From Pollutimonas sp035515055 (GTDB lineage: Bacteria > Pseudomonadota > Gammaproteobacteria > Burkholderiales > Burkholderiaceae_B), in the NCBI GenBank assembly GCA_035515055.1, contig DATJBV010000078.1:14206-78205 (forward strand): a stretch of DNA of 64,000 bases, read 5' to 3'. Both the position numbers and the translations under genes were made by a program. The notes below the pieces were generated by a model. It was not told the origin of the DNA, searched no databases, and worked only from the letters and a program-made list of their open reading frames with translations. Numbering within the stretch: position 1 is the stretch's first letter; each line of letters starts with the position of its first letter. Positions 56,702-64,000 of this stretch are shown here, piece after piece.

Positions 56702-56820
56702 ATACCCTCAACCGGTAGGTACAGACCGTAGGTCACTGACTTGGTCGGGTATTTCATCTCTTATTTACATTCAGTAACCATTAATATGAACGACAAATCC
56801 GGCATTGACTGGCTAGATGC

Positions 56821-57063
56821 CTGTGGACAACCACTATGAATGCTGGGTGTGCATAGTATGTGGAGGAAGCAGGCACAACCATGTCCAATCGGGGAGTCGG
56901 AAAACTTGTACCCTTTTCATCCTGACTTAAAACAGAGTTTATGCAACGCGAAATTCCGCTCCAAGCTCATGTAACACAACGATATTTCTGGGTTGTTCGA
57001 CTTATCCACAGACACCCATTACTATCAGTTGTTATAAATAATAAAGATTATGAACAACTGAAG
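56821..57063. repeat. Origin-like module, copy B
   Basis: Aligns to copy A with no gap (offset 1541 nt). The first 61 nt share 48 identical positions, GAAGCAGGCACAACCA is identical, the stretch around TTATCCACAGACACCCATTA is identical but for one base, and the AT-rich end is conserved in composition more than in sequence. The first DnaA box is TGTGGACAA (56822-56830). Confidence 0.85.
57002..57010. promoter_or_regulatory. DnaA box (module B)
   Basis: Perfect TTATCCACA at the position matching the box in module A; followed by an AT-rich tract (57015-57058). Confidence 0.8.
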
Positions 57064-57193
57064 TACGTCCTCGAATCGGGCGGCAGCAACCCCTGGAACA
57101 AACAGGAAAACCACAGGTATACTTCGGTCACTTGCTAGATTTGCAGCAGCACCAAAATGGATTCGGGCCCATCAAACTGCTCTGCCTAAGCAG

Positions 57194-58363
57194 TCAAACG
57201 TTTTTCAATCGACGAATTGCTTCTCCAAGGGTTTGGTCCTGCTTGGCGAAGCAAAAACGGATCAGGCTATGGTTTGAACTTGGTGCATCAGGTTGTTGGT
57301 AGAAGGCAGAGACTGGAATGACTCCAACGCCATGTTCGGTCGTTAACCATCGAGCGAATTCCGATTCGGGTAGATCTGACACCGCACTGTAATCGGCAAG
57401 CAGAAAAAAGGTGCCCTGGCTTGGCAACGGCCGGAACCGCGTGTTCTTCAGTCCTTCGGTAAGGGTTCGGTATTTTTCTTGATAGAAAGCTGGAAGCTCT
57501 CGATACGGCGACGCGTCTTCCATGTGTTCAGCCAGCGCCACCTGCATAGGCGAACTAACGGTAAAAACACCGAACTGGTGTACTTTCCGAATCTCGGCAG
57601 TAAGTATTTTTGGCGCGCAGCAATAGCCTACTTTCCAGCCTGTCGTGTGGTATGTCTTTCCAAATGAGGAAACGACGATCGAATTGGCGGCGAGCGATTC
57701 ACGACTGGCCATGCTTCGATGTGGCTTATTGTCGAAAATAATGTGTTCGTACACCTCATCGGAAAGAATCAATATTCCTGTTTCCATCACGATTCGTTCC
57801 AGTTCGTCCATGTCCAAGGACGTCAGGTTAATGCCGGTGGGATTATGAGGAAAATTTACGATAAGCATGCGCGTCTTGGCGTTGATTGCAGCGCGCACCC
57901 TTTCCCAATCCACTCGATAGAAAGGATACTGAATGGTAGGGGCTTCCATGCTGACGATTACCGGGATTCCTCCCGCCAACTCTATTACGGGTATGTATAG
58001 GTCGTAGAACGGTTCAATAATTACGACCTCGTCCCCTGTCTTGACGAAGGCCATAATGCTGCTCATTAATGCCTCACTCGCGCCGCTAGTCACAGTTACT
58101 TCGCTTTCAGCGTCGTAGCAGTGGTCGTAAAGACTTTGTACTTTGTTAGTGATCGCCTGGCGGAGTGCTGGTATTCCCGACATTGGGGGATATTGATTAT
58201 GGCCATCGTTCATCGCCGCGCTTACCAAGCCGATAAGCTTTTTATCTGGATCGAAGTCAGGGAACCCTTGTCCAAGGTTGATGGCTTTATGTTCGGCAGA
58301 CAATTGGCTCATCAAGGTAAATATTGTTGTGCCGACGTTAGGCAACTTTGATTCTATTTTCAT
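57194..58363 (-). CDS. ybdL: YbdL-like methionine aminotransferase (class I/II PLP)
   Basis: 389 aa from the ATG at 58363; the start fits KLPNVGTTIFTLMSQLSAEH of the family. PLP lysine in SSFGKTYHTTGWKVGY; substrate-binding NFPHNPTGINLT and DEVYEHIIF are present. YbdL-type enzymes transaminate methionine and related amino acids. The frame extends to 58432 but the added part is not conserved. The codon use appears less GC-rich than in the neighbouring operons. Divergent from mnmG across the parS/DnaA-box region. Confidence 0.9.
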   Translation of the reverse strand: MKIESKLPNVGTTIFTLMSQLSAEHKAINLGQGFPDFDPDKKLIGLVSAAMNDGHNQYPPMSGIPALRQAITNKVQSLYDHCYDAESEVTVTSGASEALMSSIMAFVKTGDEVVIIEPFYDLYIPVIELAGGIPVIVSMEAPTIQYPFYRVDWERVRAAINAKTRMLIVNFPHNPTGINLTSLDMDELERIVMETGILILSDEVYEHIIFDNKPHRSMASRESLAANSIVVSSFGKTYHTTGWKVGYCCAPKILTAEIRKVHQFGVFTVSSPMQVALAEHMEDASPYRELPAFYQEKYRTLTEGLKNTRFRPLPSQGTFFLLADYSAVSDLPESEFARWLTTEHGVGVIPVSAFYQQPDAPSSNHSLIRFCFAKQDQTLGEAIRRLKNV

Positions 58364-58422
58364 ATGAATAAATGGCAATGGGTAAGCAGGGTGGTTTATG
58401 TGAATAGCGTTCATACCAGAGG

Positions 58423-58465
58423 ATATCCACAATTTATCCTATATTTGTTCACAGCGTTATCCACA
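58423..58465. promoter_or_regulatory. Third DnaA-box group
   Basis: A near-perfect ATATCCACA (58423-58431), a TTGTTCACA (58445-58453, close to the relaxed consensus) and a perfect TTATCCACA (58457-58465) within 43 nt, in the 649-nt gap before mnmG. Confidence 0.75.
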
Positions 58466-58498
58466 GGATGAAATTTGGCTACCCTAGATGTTTTGTGC

Positions 58499-58514
58499 TG
58501 TTTCACGTGGAACA
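58499..58514. promoter_or_regulatory. parS: parS site 1
   Basis: TGTTTCACGTGGAACA, one base from the universal ParB-binding palindrome. Confidence 0.85.
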
Positions 58515-58718
58515 ATGTCTTTGTTTCATTGAGGGGATTATTCTTGACGCTGTTCCAGGAATACGTTTTTACCCGTTACGTAGAAGATTTTTTGAATAAC
58601 GGTATATTCGATTTTTGTGTATAAGCGGCGCACTACTGCAAGTCGTTTTATTCTTCGCTAAGAAGAGACGAAATCAGCTTTCCAATGAAGCCGAGGTTCC
58701 TTCGTATTTGACTCTGAT

Positions 58719-58734
58719 TGTTCCACGTGAAACA
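58719..58734. promoter_or_regulatory. parS: parS site 2
   Basis: TGTTCCACGTGAAACA, one mismatch in the same palindrome on the other half. Confidence 0.85.
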
Positions 58735-58869
58735 TGCAAGTCTATAGAAATTGTGTAGCCCTACACGTGACCCTTATGCGCGCAATCAACTGGCAGGCTT
58801 GATTGGATCGTGTGATTCAAAGTTCAGAAACCGTAGCGAAGAGCATTGTTTTACGATTCGCTCCTCTCG

Positions 58870-58885
58870 TGTTTCACGTGAAACA
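58870..58885. promoter_or_regulatory. parS: parS site 3
   Basis: Perfect TGTTTCACGTGAAACA. Confidence 0.93.
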
Positions 58886-58941
58886 CTAAAGTCCTCCTCA
58901 CTGCCGACGGATCATCACAAGTTCTCACTAAACATAGTTGA

Positions 58942-58957
58942 TGTTTCACGTGAAACA
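58942..58957. promoter_or_regulatory. parS: parS site 4
   Basis: Perfect TGTTTCACGTGAAACA, 56 nt after site 3 and just before the mnmG start. Confidence 0.93.
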
Positions 58958-59012
58958 CACGATGTCGGGCGTTATAATCATTGGTTAGAGTTAATCTCGC
59001 TATGAGCGAAAA

Positions 59013-60929
59013 ATGATTTATCCAGACGAATTCGATGTCATTGTGGTCGGTGGCGGCCATGCCGGGACAGAGGCAGCTCTTGCTGCTGCGCGGACAGGAG
59101 CCTCTACACTTCTACTTACCCATAACATGGAAACGCTAGGGCAAATGTCCTGCAATCCATCCATTGGTGGAATTGGTAAAGGGCATTTGGTAAAGGAAGT
59201 TGATGCATTGGGCGGGGCAATGGCTCTCGCCACGGATCATGCCGGTATTCAATTTAGAACGCTGAATAGTTCGAAGGGGCCTGCCGTTCGTGCAACACGT
59301 GCGCAAGCAGATCGTTCCTTGTACCGACAGGCTATACGACGCATACTGCAGAACCAACCTAATCTGACCATTTTTCAGCAATCAGTTGACGACTTAATGC
59401 TCGAAGGCGATCGTGTGGTTGGCGCAGTCACGCAGATCGGGCTAAGGTTTAAAGGGCGCAGCGTAGTGCTGACTGCCGGTACGTTTTTGAACGGCCTGAT
59501 ACACGTAGGCCTTGATCACTATTCGGCCGGAAGGGCGGGCGATCCGCCGTCGATTTCATTGGGACAACGCCTGAAGGAAATGAAGCTGCCCCAGGGACGT
59601 TTGAAGACTGGTACGCCTCCCCGAATTGACGGACGAAGCATCGATTTCTCGAAGACCTTAACTCAACCAGGTGACTCCAATCCATTGCCCGTATTCTCCT
59701 ATATGGGAACTGCTGCGATGCACCCGGAACAACGTCCGTGCTGGATCACTCATACGACTCAGCAAACACATGACATCGTTCGTTCCGGCCTGGACCGTTC
59801 GCCAATGTATAGTGACAGTGGAACAATTGAAGGTATCGGGCCGCGTTATTGTCCTTCCATTGAAGATAAGATTCATCGTTTCGCCGACAAGAGCAGTCAT
59901 CAGATATTTCTAGAACCCGAAGGTCTCAGCACAACGGAGATCTACCCTAATGGCGTATCCACAAGTTTGCCCTTTGACATACAGTTGGCCCTGATACGAT
60001 CCCTACCCGGACTGGAGAACGCGGTCATTATGCGGCCCGGCTATGCGATCGAATACGATTACTTCGATCCGCGAGAACTCAAGTCATCACTCGAAACTCG
60101 TTCGATCAAGGGCTTGTTCTTTGCGGGTCAGATCAATGGGACGACAGGCTACGAGGAAGCCGCAGCCCAGGGGCTCTTGGCTGGAGTAAACGCAGCACTG
60201 CAGGCCCGCGAAAAGGACATGTGGTGTCCAAAACGAAACGAGGCGTATCTGGGCGTGCTCGTGGATGATTTGATCACCGGTGGCGTAACTGAGCCGTACA
60301 GAATGTTTACGTCACGCGCGGAATATAGGCTAAGCCTACGGGAAGACAATGCCGATATGCGGCTTACCGAAGTAGGCAGAAGCCTGGGTCTGGTTGATGA
60401 CGTGCGTTGGGATGCGTTCAGCCGGAAGCGCGATGCTGTCGCGCAAGAGATTCAACGCCTCAAAAGCAATTGGATTAACCCAAAGACCTTGGCCACTCAT
60501 ACTGCTGAGACGCTACTGGGCAAGCAGATCGAGCGGGAATACTCCCTTTACGACTTACTCAAGCGGCCGCAAGTCAGCTATCGCGATTTAATGACGCTGA
60601 GGAAGGAAAATGGGGAATGCCTGGCTGGCCCCGGCTTGTCCGATGGTGCTACCGCCGATCAGGTCGAGGTTCAGGTGAAATACGCAGGCTATGTGGCGAA
60701 GCAACAGGAAGAAGTTGATAAGCAGGCTGGCCAGCAATCCCAGCCAATTCCGGAAAATATCGACTACGACGCTATCACCAGTCTGTCCATCGAAGTGCGG
60801 CATCGCCTGAAAGCAAGCCAGCCAGAAACTGTTGGTCAGGCGGCCAGGATTTCCGGAGTGACGCCAGCCGCTATCTCTTTATTGCTAATTCATATAAAGC
60901 GTATGCAGTACAAGAAGAAAGCCGCGTAA
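59013..60929 (+). CDS. mnmG: tRNA U34 modification enzyme MnmG (GidA)
   Basis: FAD-dependent partner of MnmE. 638 aa. FAD-binding motif VGGGHAGTEAALAA near residue 13; redox-cysteine region QMSCNPSIGGIGKGHLVKEV; ends in SGVTPAAISLLLIHIKRMQ. Starts the operon mnmG-rsmG-parA-parB with overlapping starts. Slightly less GC-rich in codon choice than the parAB genes. Confidence 0.97.
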   Translation: MIYPDEFDVIVVGGGHAGTEAALAAARTGASTLLLTHNMETLGQMSCNPSIGGIGKGHLVKEVDALGGAMALATDHAGIQFRTLNSSKGPAVRATRAQADRSLYRQAIRRILQNQPNLTIFQQSVDDLMLEGDRVVGAVTQIGLRFKGRSVVLTAGTFLNGLIHVGLDHYSAGRAGDPPSISLGQRLKEMKLPQGRLKTGTPPRIDGRSIDFSKTLTQPGDSNPLPVFSYMGTAAMHPEQRPCWITHTTQQTHDIVRSGLDRSPMYSDSGTIEGIGPRYCPSIEDKIHRFADKSSHQIFLEPEGLSTTEIYPNGVSTSLPFDIQLALIRSLPGLENAVIMRPGYAIEYDYFDPRELKSSLETRSIKGLFFAGQINGTTGYEEAAAQGLLAGVNAALQAREKDMWCPKRNEAYLGVLVDDLITGGVTEPYRMFTSRAEYRLSLREDNADMRLTEVGRSLGLVDDVRWDAFSRKRDAVAQEIQRLKSNWINPKTLATHTAETLLGKQIEREYSLYDLLKRPQVSYRDLMTLRKENGECLAGPGLSDGATADQVEVQVKYAGYVAKQQEEVDKQAGQQSQPIPENIDYDAITSLSIEVRHRLKASQPETVGQAARISGVTPAAISLLLIHIKRMQYKKKAA

Positions 60930-61600
60930 TGCCGAATGAACATCCTTATCGCTCCCGTCTCTATGTTGCAGCGCAGCAATTGAATGTCGTCCTCGATGAC
61001 ACCCAGGTAGCCGCGTTATTGGCGTACATAGAGGCGCTGCAGCGCTGGAACCGGACGTACAACCTTACCGCGCTGCGCGACCCCGAGCAGATGCTGATCC
61101 AGCATGTATTCGACAGTCTGGCCATTGTGCCTTCATTCCATAGAGTGCTGGATGAAAACACAGGTAAAGCGCGTATCGTCGATGTCGGATCAGGGGCCGG
61201 CTTGCCCGGCGTCGTGCTGGCTGTCACGCAGGCTGACTGGAACACGACCTGCGTTGATGCGGTCGAGAAGAAGATGGCGTTTGTTCGCCAAATGTCAGGC
61301 GCTTTGCGTTTGCCTCATCTTCAAGCCGTGCACGGCCGGGTTGAAACGTTGGAACCGCTAGGCGCCAATATTGTTGTTTCCCGGGCCTTTGCAAGCTTGG
61401 TCGACTTTGCCACACTTGCCGGCAGGCATGCGGCGCCGGGCGGCGTCCTGGCCGCGATGAAAGGGCACGAGCCCCAGGAAGAAATTATTACGCTCGAACA
61501 GCAAACCGACTGGCGCGTGAGCCATATTGAACCGCTGTTCGTCCCCGAACTGAACGCCCAGCGCTGCCTGGTCTGGTTACGCCGCCAAGGAACCCCGTGA
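60929..61600 (+). CDS. rsmG: 16S rRNA (guanine527-N7)-methyltransferase RsmG
   Basis: 223 aa; SAM-binding DVGSGAGLPGVVLAVTQ, plus NLTALRDPEQMLIQHVFDSL. Its ATG overlaps the mnmG stop (TAATG) and its stop overlaps the parA GTG start (GTGA). Confidence 0.96.
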   Translation: MPNEHPYRSRLYVAAQQLNVVLDDTQVAALLAYIEALQRWNRTYNLTALRDPEQMLIQHVFDSLAIVPSFHRVLDENTGKARIVDVGSGAGLPGVVLAVTQADWNTTCVDAVEKKMAFVRQMSGALRLPHLQAVHGRVETLEPLGANIVVSRAFASLVDFATLAGRHAAPGGVLAAMKGHEPQEEIITLEQQTDWRVSHIEPLFVPELNAQRCLVWLRRQGTP

Positions 61601-62418
61601 ACAATACTCTTACTAACGCCAGCGTTTTTTGCATTGCAAACCAGAAGGGAGGGGTGGGTAAAACCACGACGGCAATCAATCTGGCCGCCGCCTTGGCCGC
61701 CATGCGTAAACGGGTTCTACTCATTGACCTGGACCCACAGGGAAATGCCACCATGGGTAGCGGTGTGGACAAAAACAATGTCCAGCAGAATCTCTACCAA
61801 GTGCTTATTGGTGACGCCACAATCGCGCAAGCCCGGGTCAAGTCTCAGGCGGGAGGTTACGATGTGCTTCCCGCAAACCGGGAGTTGTCAGGCGCCGAGA
61901 TAGATCTTATCCAAATGGATGAGCGCGAGCAGCAGTTGAAGCAGGCCATAGAACATGTATTGCCCGACTACGATTTCATCCTGGTGGATTGTCCCCCCAC
62001 GTTGTCGCTGTTGACGCTTAACGGGCTGGCTTCGGCGCACGGGGTGATCATTCCCATGCAGTGCGAATATTTCGCGCTGGAGGGCTTGTCCGACCTTGTA
62101 AACACCATAAAGCGAGTCCATCGGAATATTAATCCCGACTTGCAGCTCATCGGGCTCTTGCGCGTCATGTTCGACGCACGGGTAACCTTGCAGCAGCAGG
62201 TATCGGCGCAGATCGAGACGCATTTTGGCGACAAGGTCTTCAAGGCGGTTGTTCCGCGCAACGTGCGCCTGGCCGAGGCGCCCAGCCATGGCCTGCCCGG
62301 CATCGTCTACGACAGAAACTCGCGCGGCGCCAAGGCCTACATCGAATTCGGCAATGAGCTAGTCAAGCGGATCAAAAAAGAAGCCTTGCGCCAACAGGCG
62401 CGTCCCCGCGCGCAATAA
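61597..62418 (+). CDS. parA: Chromosome partitioning ATPase ParA (Soj)
   Basis: 273 aa from a GTG start. Deviant Walker A KGGVGKTT at residues 17-24; Walker A' region LLIDLDPQGNATMG; Walker B-type DFILVDCPP. Works with ParB on parS, four copies of which lie just upstream of mnmG. Confidence 0.97.
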   Translation: MNNTLTNASVFCIANQKGGVGKTTTAINLAAALAAMRKRVLLIDLDPQGNATMGSGVDKNNVQQNLYQVLIGDATIAQARVKSQAGGYDVLPANRELSGAEIDLIQMDEREQQLKQAIEHVLPDYDFILVDCPPTLSLLTLNGLASAHGVIIPMQCEYFALEGLSDLVNTIKRVHRNINPDLQLIGLLRVMFDARVTLQQQVSAQIETHFGDKVFKAVVPRNVRLAEAPSHGLPGIVYDRNSRGAKAYIEFGNELVKRIKKEALRQQARPRAQ

Positions 62419-62438
62419 ATTACGAAAGGAATATGAAA

Positions 62439-63362
62439 ATGGCAACGAAAAAACCAAAGGGATTAGGCCGGGGCCTTGACGCCTTGCTGGGCGAAGACGC
62501 GGCTGTGATCGAAAGTTTCGGCCGTCCCGACACGCCGTCGGAACATACGCCGTCAGTGCTGAAACTGACGCTATTGCGCGCCGGCAAGTACCAGCCGCGC
62601 ACGCGGATGGATGAAGGCGCGCTCAACGAGCTGGCCGAATCCATACGGGCGCAAGGCATCATGCAACCTATACTGGTGCGTCCTCTTGCAGGTAAGGAAG
62701 CCGGGCAGTACGAGATTATTGCGGGGGAACGGCGTTTCCGCGCGGCGCAATTGGCGGGCCTCACCGAAGTGCCCGTCCTGGTGCGCGACGTAGCCGATGA
62801 AAGCGCCGCCGTTATGGCGCTGATTGAAAATATTCAACGCGAGGATTTGAATCCGCTCGAAGAAGCCCATGGCGTACGTCGATTGTTGGACGAATTCGGG
62901 CTCACGCACGAGCAGGCGTCCCAGGCAATCGGCCGTTCGCGCTCCGCAACCAGCAATCTGCTCCGACTGCTTAACCTTACCGGGCCCGTGCAGACGATGT
63001 TATTGGCGGGCGATATCGACATGGGCCATGCCCGGGCCTTGCTCGCCACCGACGCGGCGTCGCAAATATTGTTGGCTAACGAAGTCATCAGCAAGCGGCT
63101 GTCGGTGCGCGAAACTGAAAAGCTGGTGGGGCGCAGCATCCGTGACGCCGACGAAAAAAACACGAAGACAACCCGCAAATCCGTTTCAGACTCCGGCGAT
63201 GTCAAGCGCATGGAAGAAGCGCTATCCGACCACCTGGGGACGCGAGTGAGCTTGAAAATGGGGGCAAAAAACCGGGGTCAGCTGCTCATCGACTTTCATG
63301 GATGGGAACATCTGAACTCGCTGCTCGAACGACAAGGCTTGGCCGGCGTTATCGAAGCCTGA
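62439..63362 (+). CDS. parB: Chromosome partitioning protein ParB (Spo0J)
   Basis: 307 aa from the ATG at 62439 (MATKKPKGLGRGLDALLGED, eight nt after AAGGA; an ATG at 62433 is too close to it). CTPase/ParB motifs: RPLAGKEAGQYEIIAGERRF (family GERRxR-type), ENIQREDLNPLEEA, and the HTH EQASQAIGRSRSATSNLL. Binds parS and slides by CTP clamping, per the known family mechanism. Confidence 0.96.
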   Translation: MATKKPKGLGRGLDALLGEDAAVIESFGRPDTPSEHTPSVLKLTLLRAGKYQPRTRMDEGALNELAESIRAQGIMQPILVRPLAGKEAGQYEIIAGERRFRAAQLAGLTEVPVLVRDVADESAAVMALIENIQREDLNPLEEAHGVRRLLDEFGLTHEQASQAIGRSRSATSNLLRLLNLTGPVQTMLLAGDIDMGHARALLATDAASQILLANEVISKRLSVRETEKLVGRSIRDADEKNTKTTRKSVSDSGDVKRMEEALSDHLGTRVSLKMGAKNRGQLLIDFHGWEHLNSLLERQGLAGVIEA

Positions 63363-63402
63363 CCTGGCGCAACGCCCTGCATCAATACACATGGTGTTGC
63401 AG

Positions 63403-63431
63403 TTGACAAGGGCTTAAAAAGCCTTCATAAT
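63403..63431 (+). promoter_or_regulatory. Strong promoter of the tRNA-tuf operon
   Basis: Perfect TTGACA (63403-63408), a 17-nt spacer, then CATAAT (63426-63431), placed 16 nt before tRNA-Tyr. A stable-RNA promoter is expected here. Confidence 0.85.
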
Positions 63432-63446
63432 TCGCAGTTCGCTTTT

Positions 63447-63533
63447 GGTGGGATGCCCGAGTGGTTAAAGGGGGCAGACTGTAAATCTGTTGACCTTGCG
63501 TCTACGTTGGTTCGAATCCAACTCCCACCACCA
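63447..63533 (+). tRNA. tRNA-Tyr: tRNA-Tyr (GTA)
   Basis: Class II tRNA with a 7-bp acceptor stem (GGTGGGA/TCCCACC), anticodon loop CTGTAAATC carrying GTA, a long variable arm, TTCGAATC in the T loop and encoded CCA. Confidence 0.96.
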
Positions 63534-63613
63534 AAAGCCTTGTTTAAGCGGTTGTAACGTCGTTGGCTGTTGAGCACATCCGGCCAAGGGCGATCAGGTG
63601 ATTGAATCTCCTC

Positions 63614-63687
63614 GCGGGTGTAGCTCAATGGTAGAGCAACAGCCTTCCAAGCTGATGATGAGGGTTCGATTCCCTTCACCCGCTCCA
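63614..63687 (+). tRNA. tRNA-Gly: tRNA-Gly (TCC)
   Basis: Acceptor GCGGGTG/CACCCGC, D-loop AGCTCAATGGTAGAGC, anticodon loop with TCC (CTTCCAA), T loop TTCGATTC, encoded CCA. Confidence 0.95.
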
Positions 63688-63739
63688 GTTATAGATTTTT
63701 TGTATTTTGCCCGTAAAGGCAAACGGCAACAAAGAAGTT

Positions 63740-63814
<75 letters not shown>

Positions 63815-63860
63815 AGCACTTTATTTATTTACAGCGTTATTCCATCGTCAGGAGCTAGCC

Positions 63861-64000
63861 ATGGCAAAAGGTAAGTTTGAACGGACCAAACCCCACGTAA
63901 ACGTGGGTACGATTGGGCACGTTGATCACGGCAAGACCACGCTTACGGCAGCGATCACGACAGTGCTGGCAACGGCATTTGGCGGCGAAGCCAAGGGCTA
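63861..64000 (+). CDS. tuf: Elongation factor Tu, 3' partial
   Basis: Reads MAKGKFERTKPHVNVGTIGH followed by the G1 loop HVDHGKTTLTAA; cut by the window end at about 46 codons. Delivers aminoacyl-tRNA to the ribosome. Confidence 0.96.
   Translation, partial: MAKGKFERTKPHVNVGTIGHVDHGKTTLTAAITTVLATAFGGEAKG

Noticed and set aside
58763..58772. CTACACGTGA, a CACGTG core near the parS sites
   Set aside because: The flanks do not match the 16-bp parS palindrome.

Overview
The window looks like a stretch of chromosome from a GC-rich betaproteobacterium, most likely in the Alcaligenaceae (Bordetella/Achromobacter/Pusillimonas side). The reasons are the protein types (TRAP and DctP receptors, Liv ABC transporter, Ala/Lys-rich tails), the gene order gyrB-dnaN-dnaA / rpmH-rnpA-yidD-yidC, and the linkage of mnmG-rsmG-parA-parB to a tRNA-Tyr/Gly/Thr-tuf cluster. 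The genus is an inference. No insertion sequence, prophage, CRISPR array or rRNA gene was found.

Left third (1-31.7 kb): housekeeping and transport genes. An outer-membrane barrel protein cut by the window edge is followed by a type III topoisomerase with a histone-like tail. Next come two complete TRAP transporters (4.3-7.3 kb, minus strand; 9.7-12.6 kb, plus strand) around an acetolactate synthase gene and a SET-domain gene. Nucleotide and carbon metabolism genes follow: nucleoside deoxyribosyltransferase, AMP nucleosidase, pterin dehydratase, malate synthase G and an ArgD-like aminotransferase. Then exporters, a MOSC protein, DNA-repair genes (dinB, tag, an AraC-OGT fusion), the selenium pair selU/selD placed head to head, and a tightly coupled three-gene minus-strand operon (CHASE2 membrane protein, small exported protein, M48 lipoprotein) whose joint role I do not recognise.

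Middle (31.7-37.5 kb): a mixed region with an orphan ParB-like protein, a thioesterase and rluE, followed by a decaying accessory patch. The patch holds a truncated hypothetical gene, two unknown proteins (one with PD-(D/E)XK-like residues), and a hipBA locus whose hipA toxin gene has lost its kinase core by an out-of-frame deletion.

Right part (37.5-64 kb): the replication and segregation region. gyrB, dnaN and dnaA run leftwards; rpmH, rnpA, yidD and yidC run rightwards. A complete Liv-type amino-acid ABC transporter lies between yidC and mnmE, which are often neighbours. After mnmE come a small regulator, a membrane protein and a large diguanylate cyclase. The stretch 55.2-59.0 kb is the most notable. 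A 243-nt module with a perfect DnaA box, a near-perfect second box and an AT-rich end occurs twice, ungapped, exactly 1541 nt apart, on either side of a metallophosphoesterase gene. A third DnaA-box group and four parS sites lie just beyond, before mnmG-rsmG-parA-parB. I read this as the chromosomal origin and centromere region, with dnaA itself about 13-16 kb away. The window ends with tRNA-Tyr, tRNA-Gly, tRNA-Thr and the first codons of tuf.
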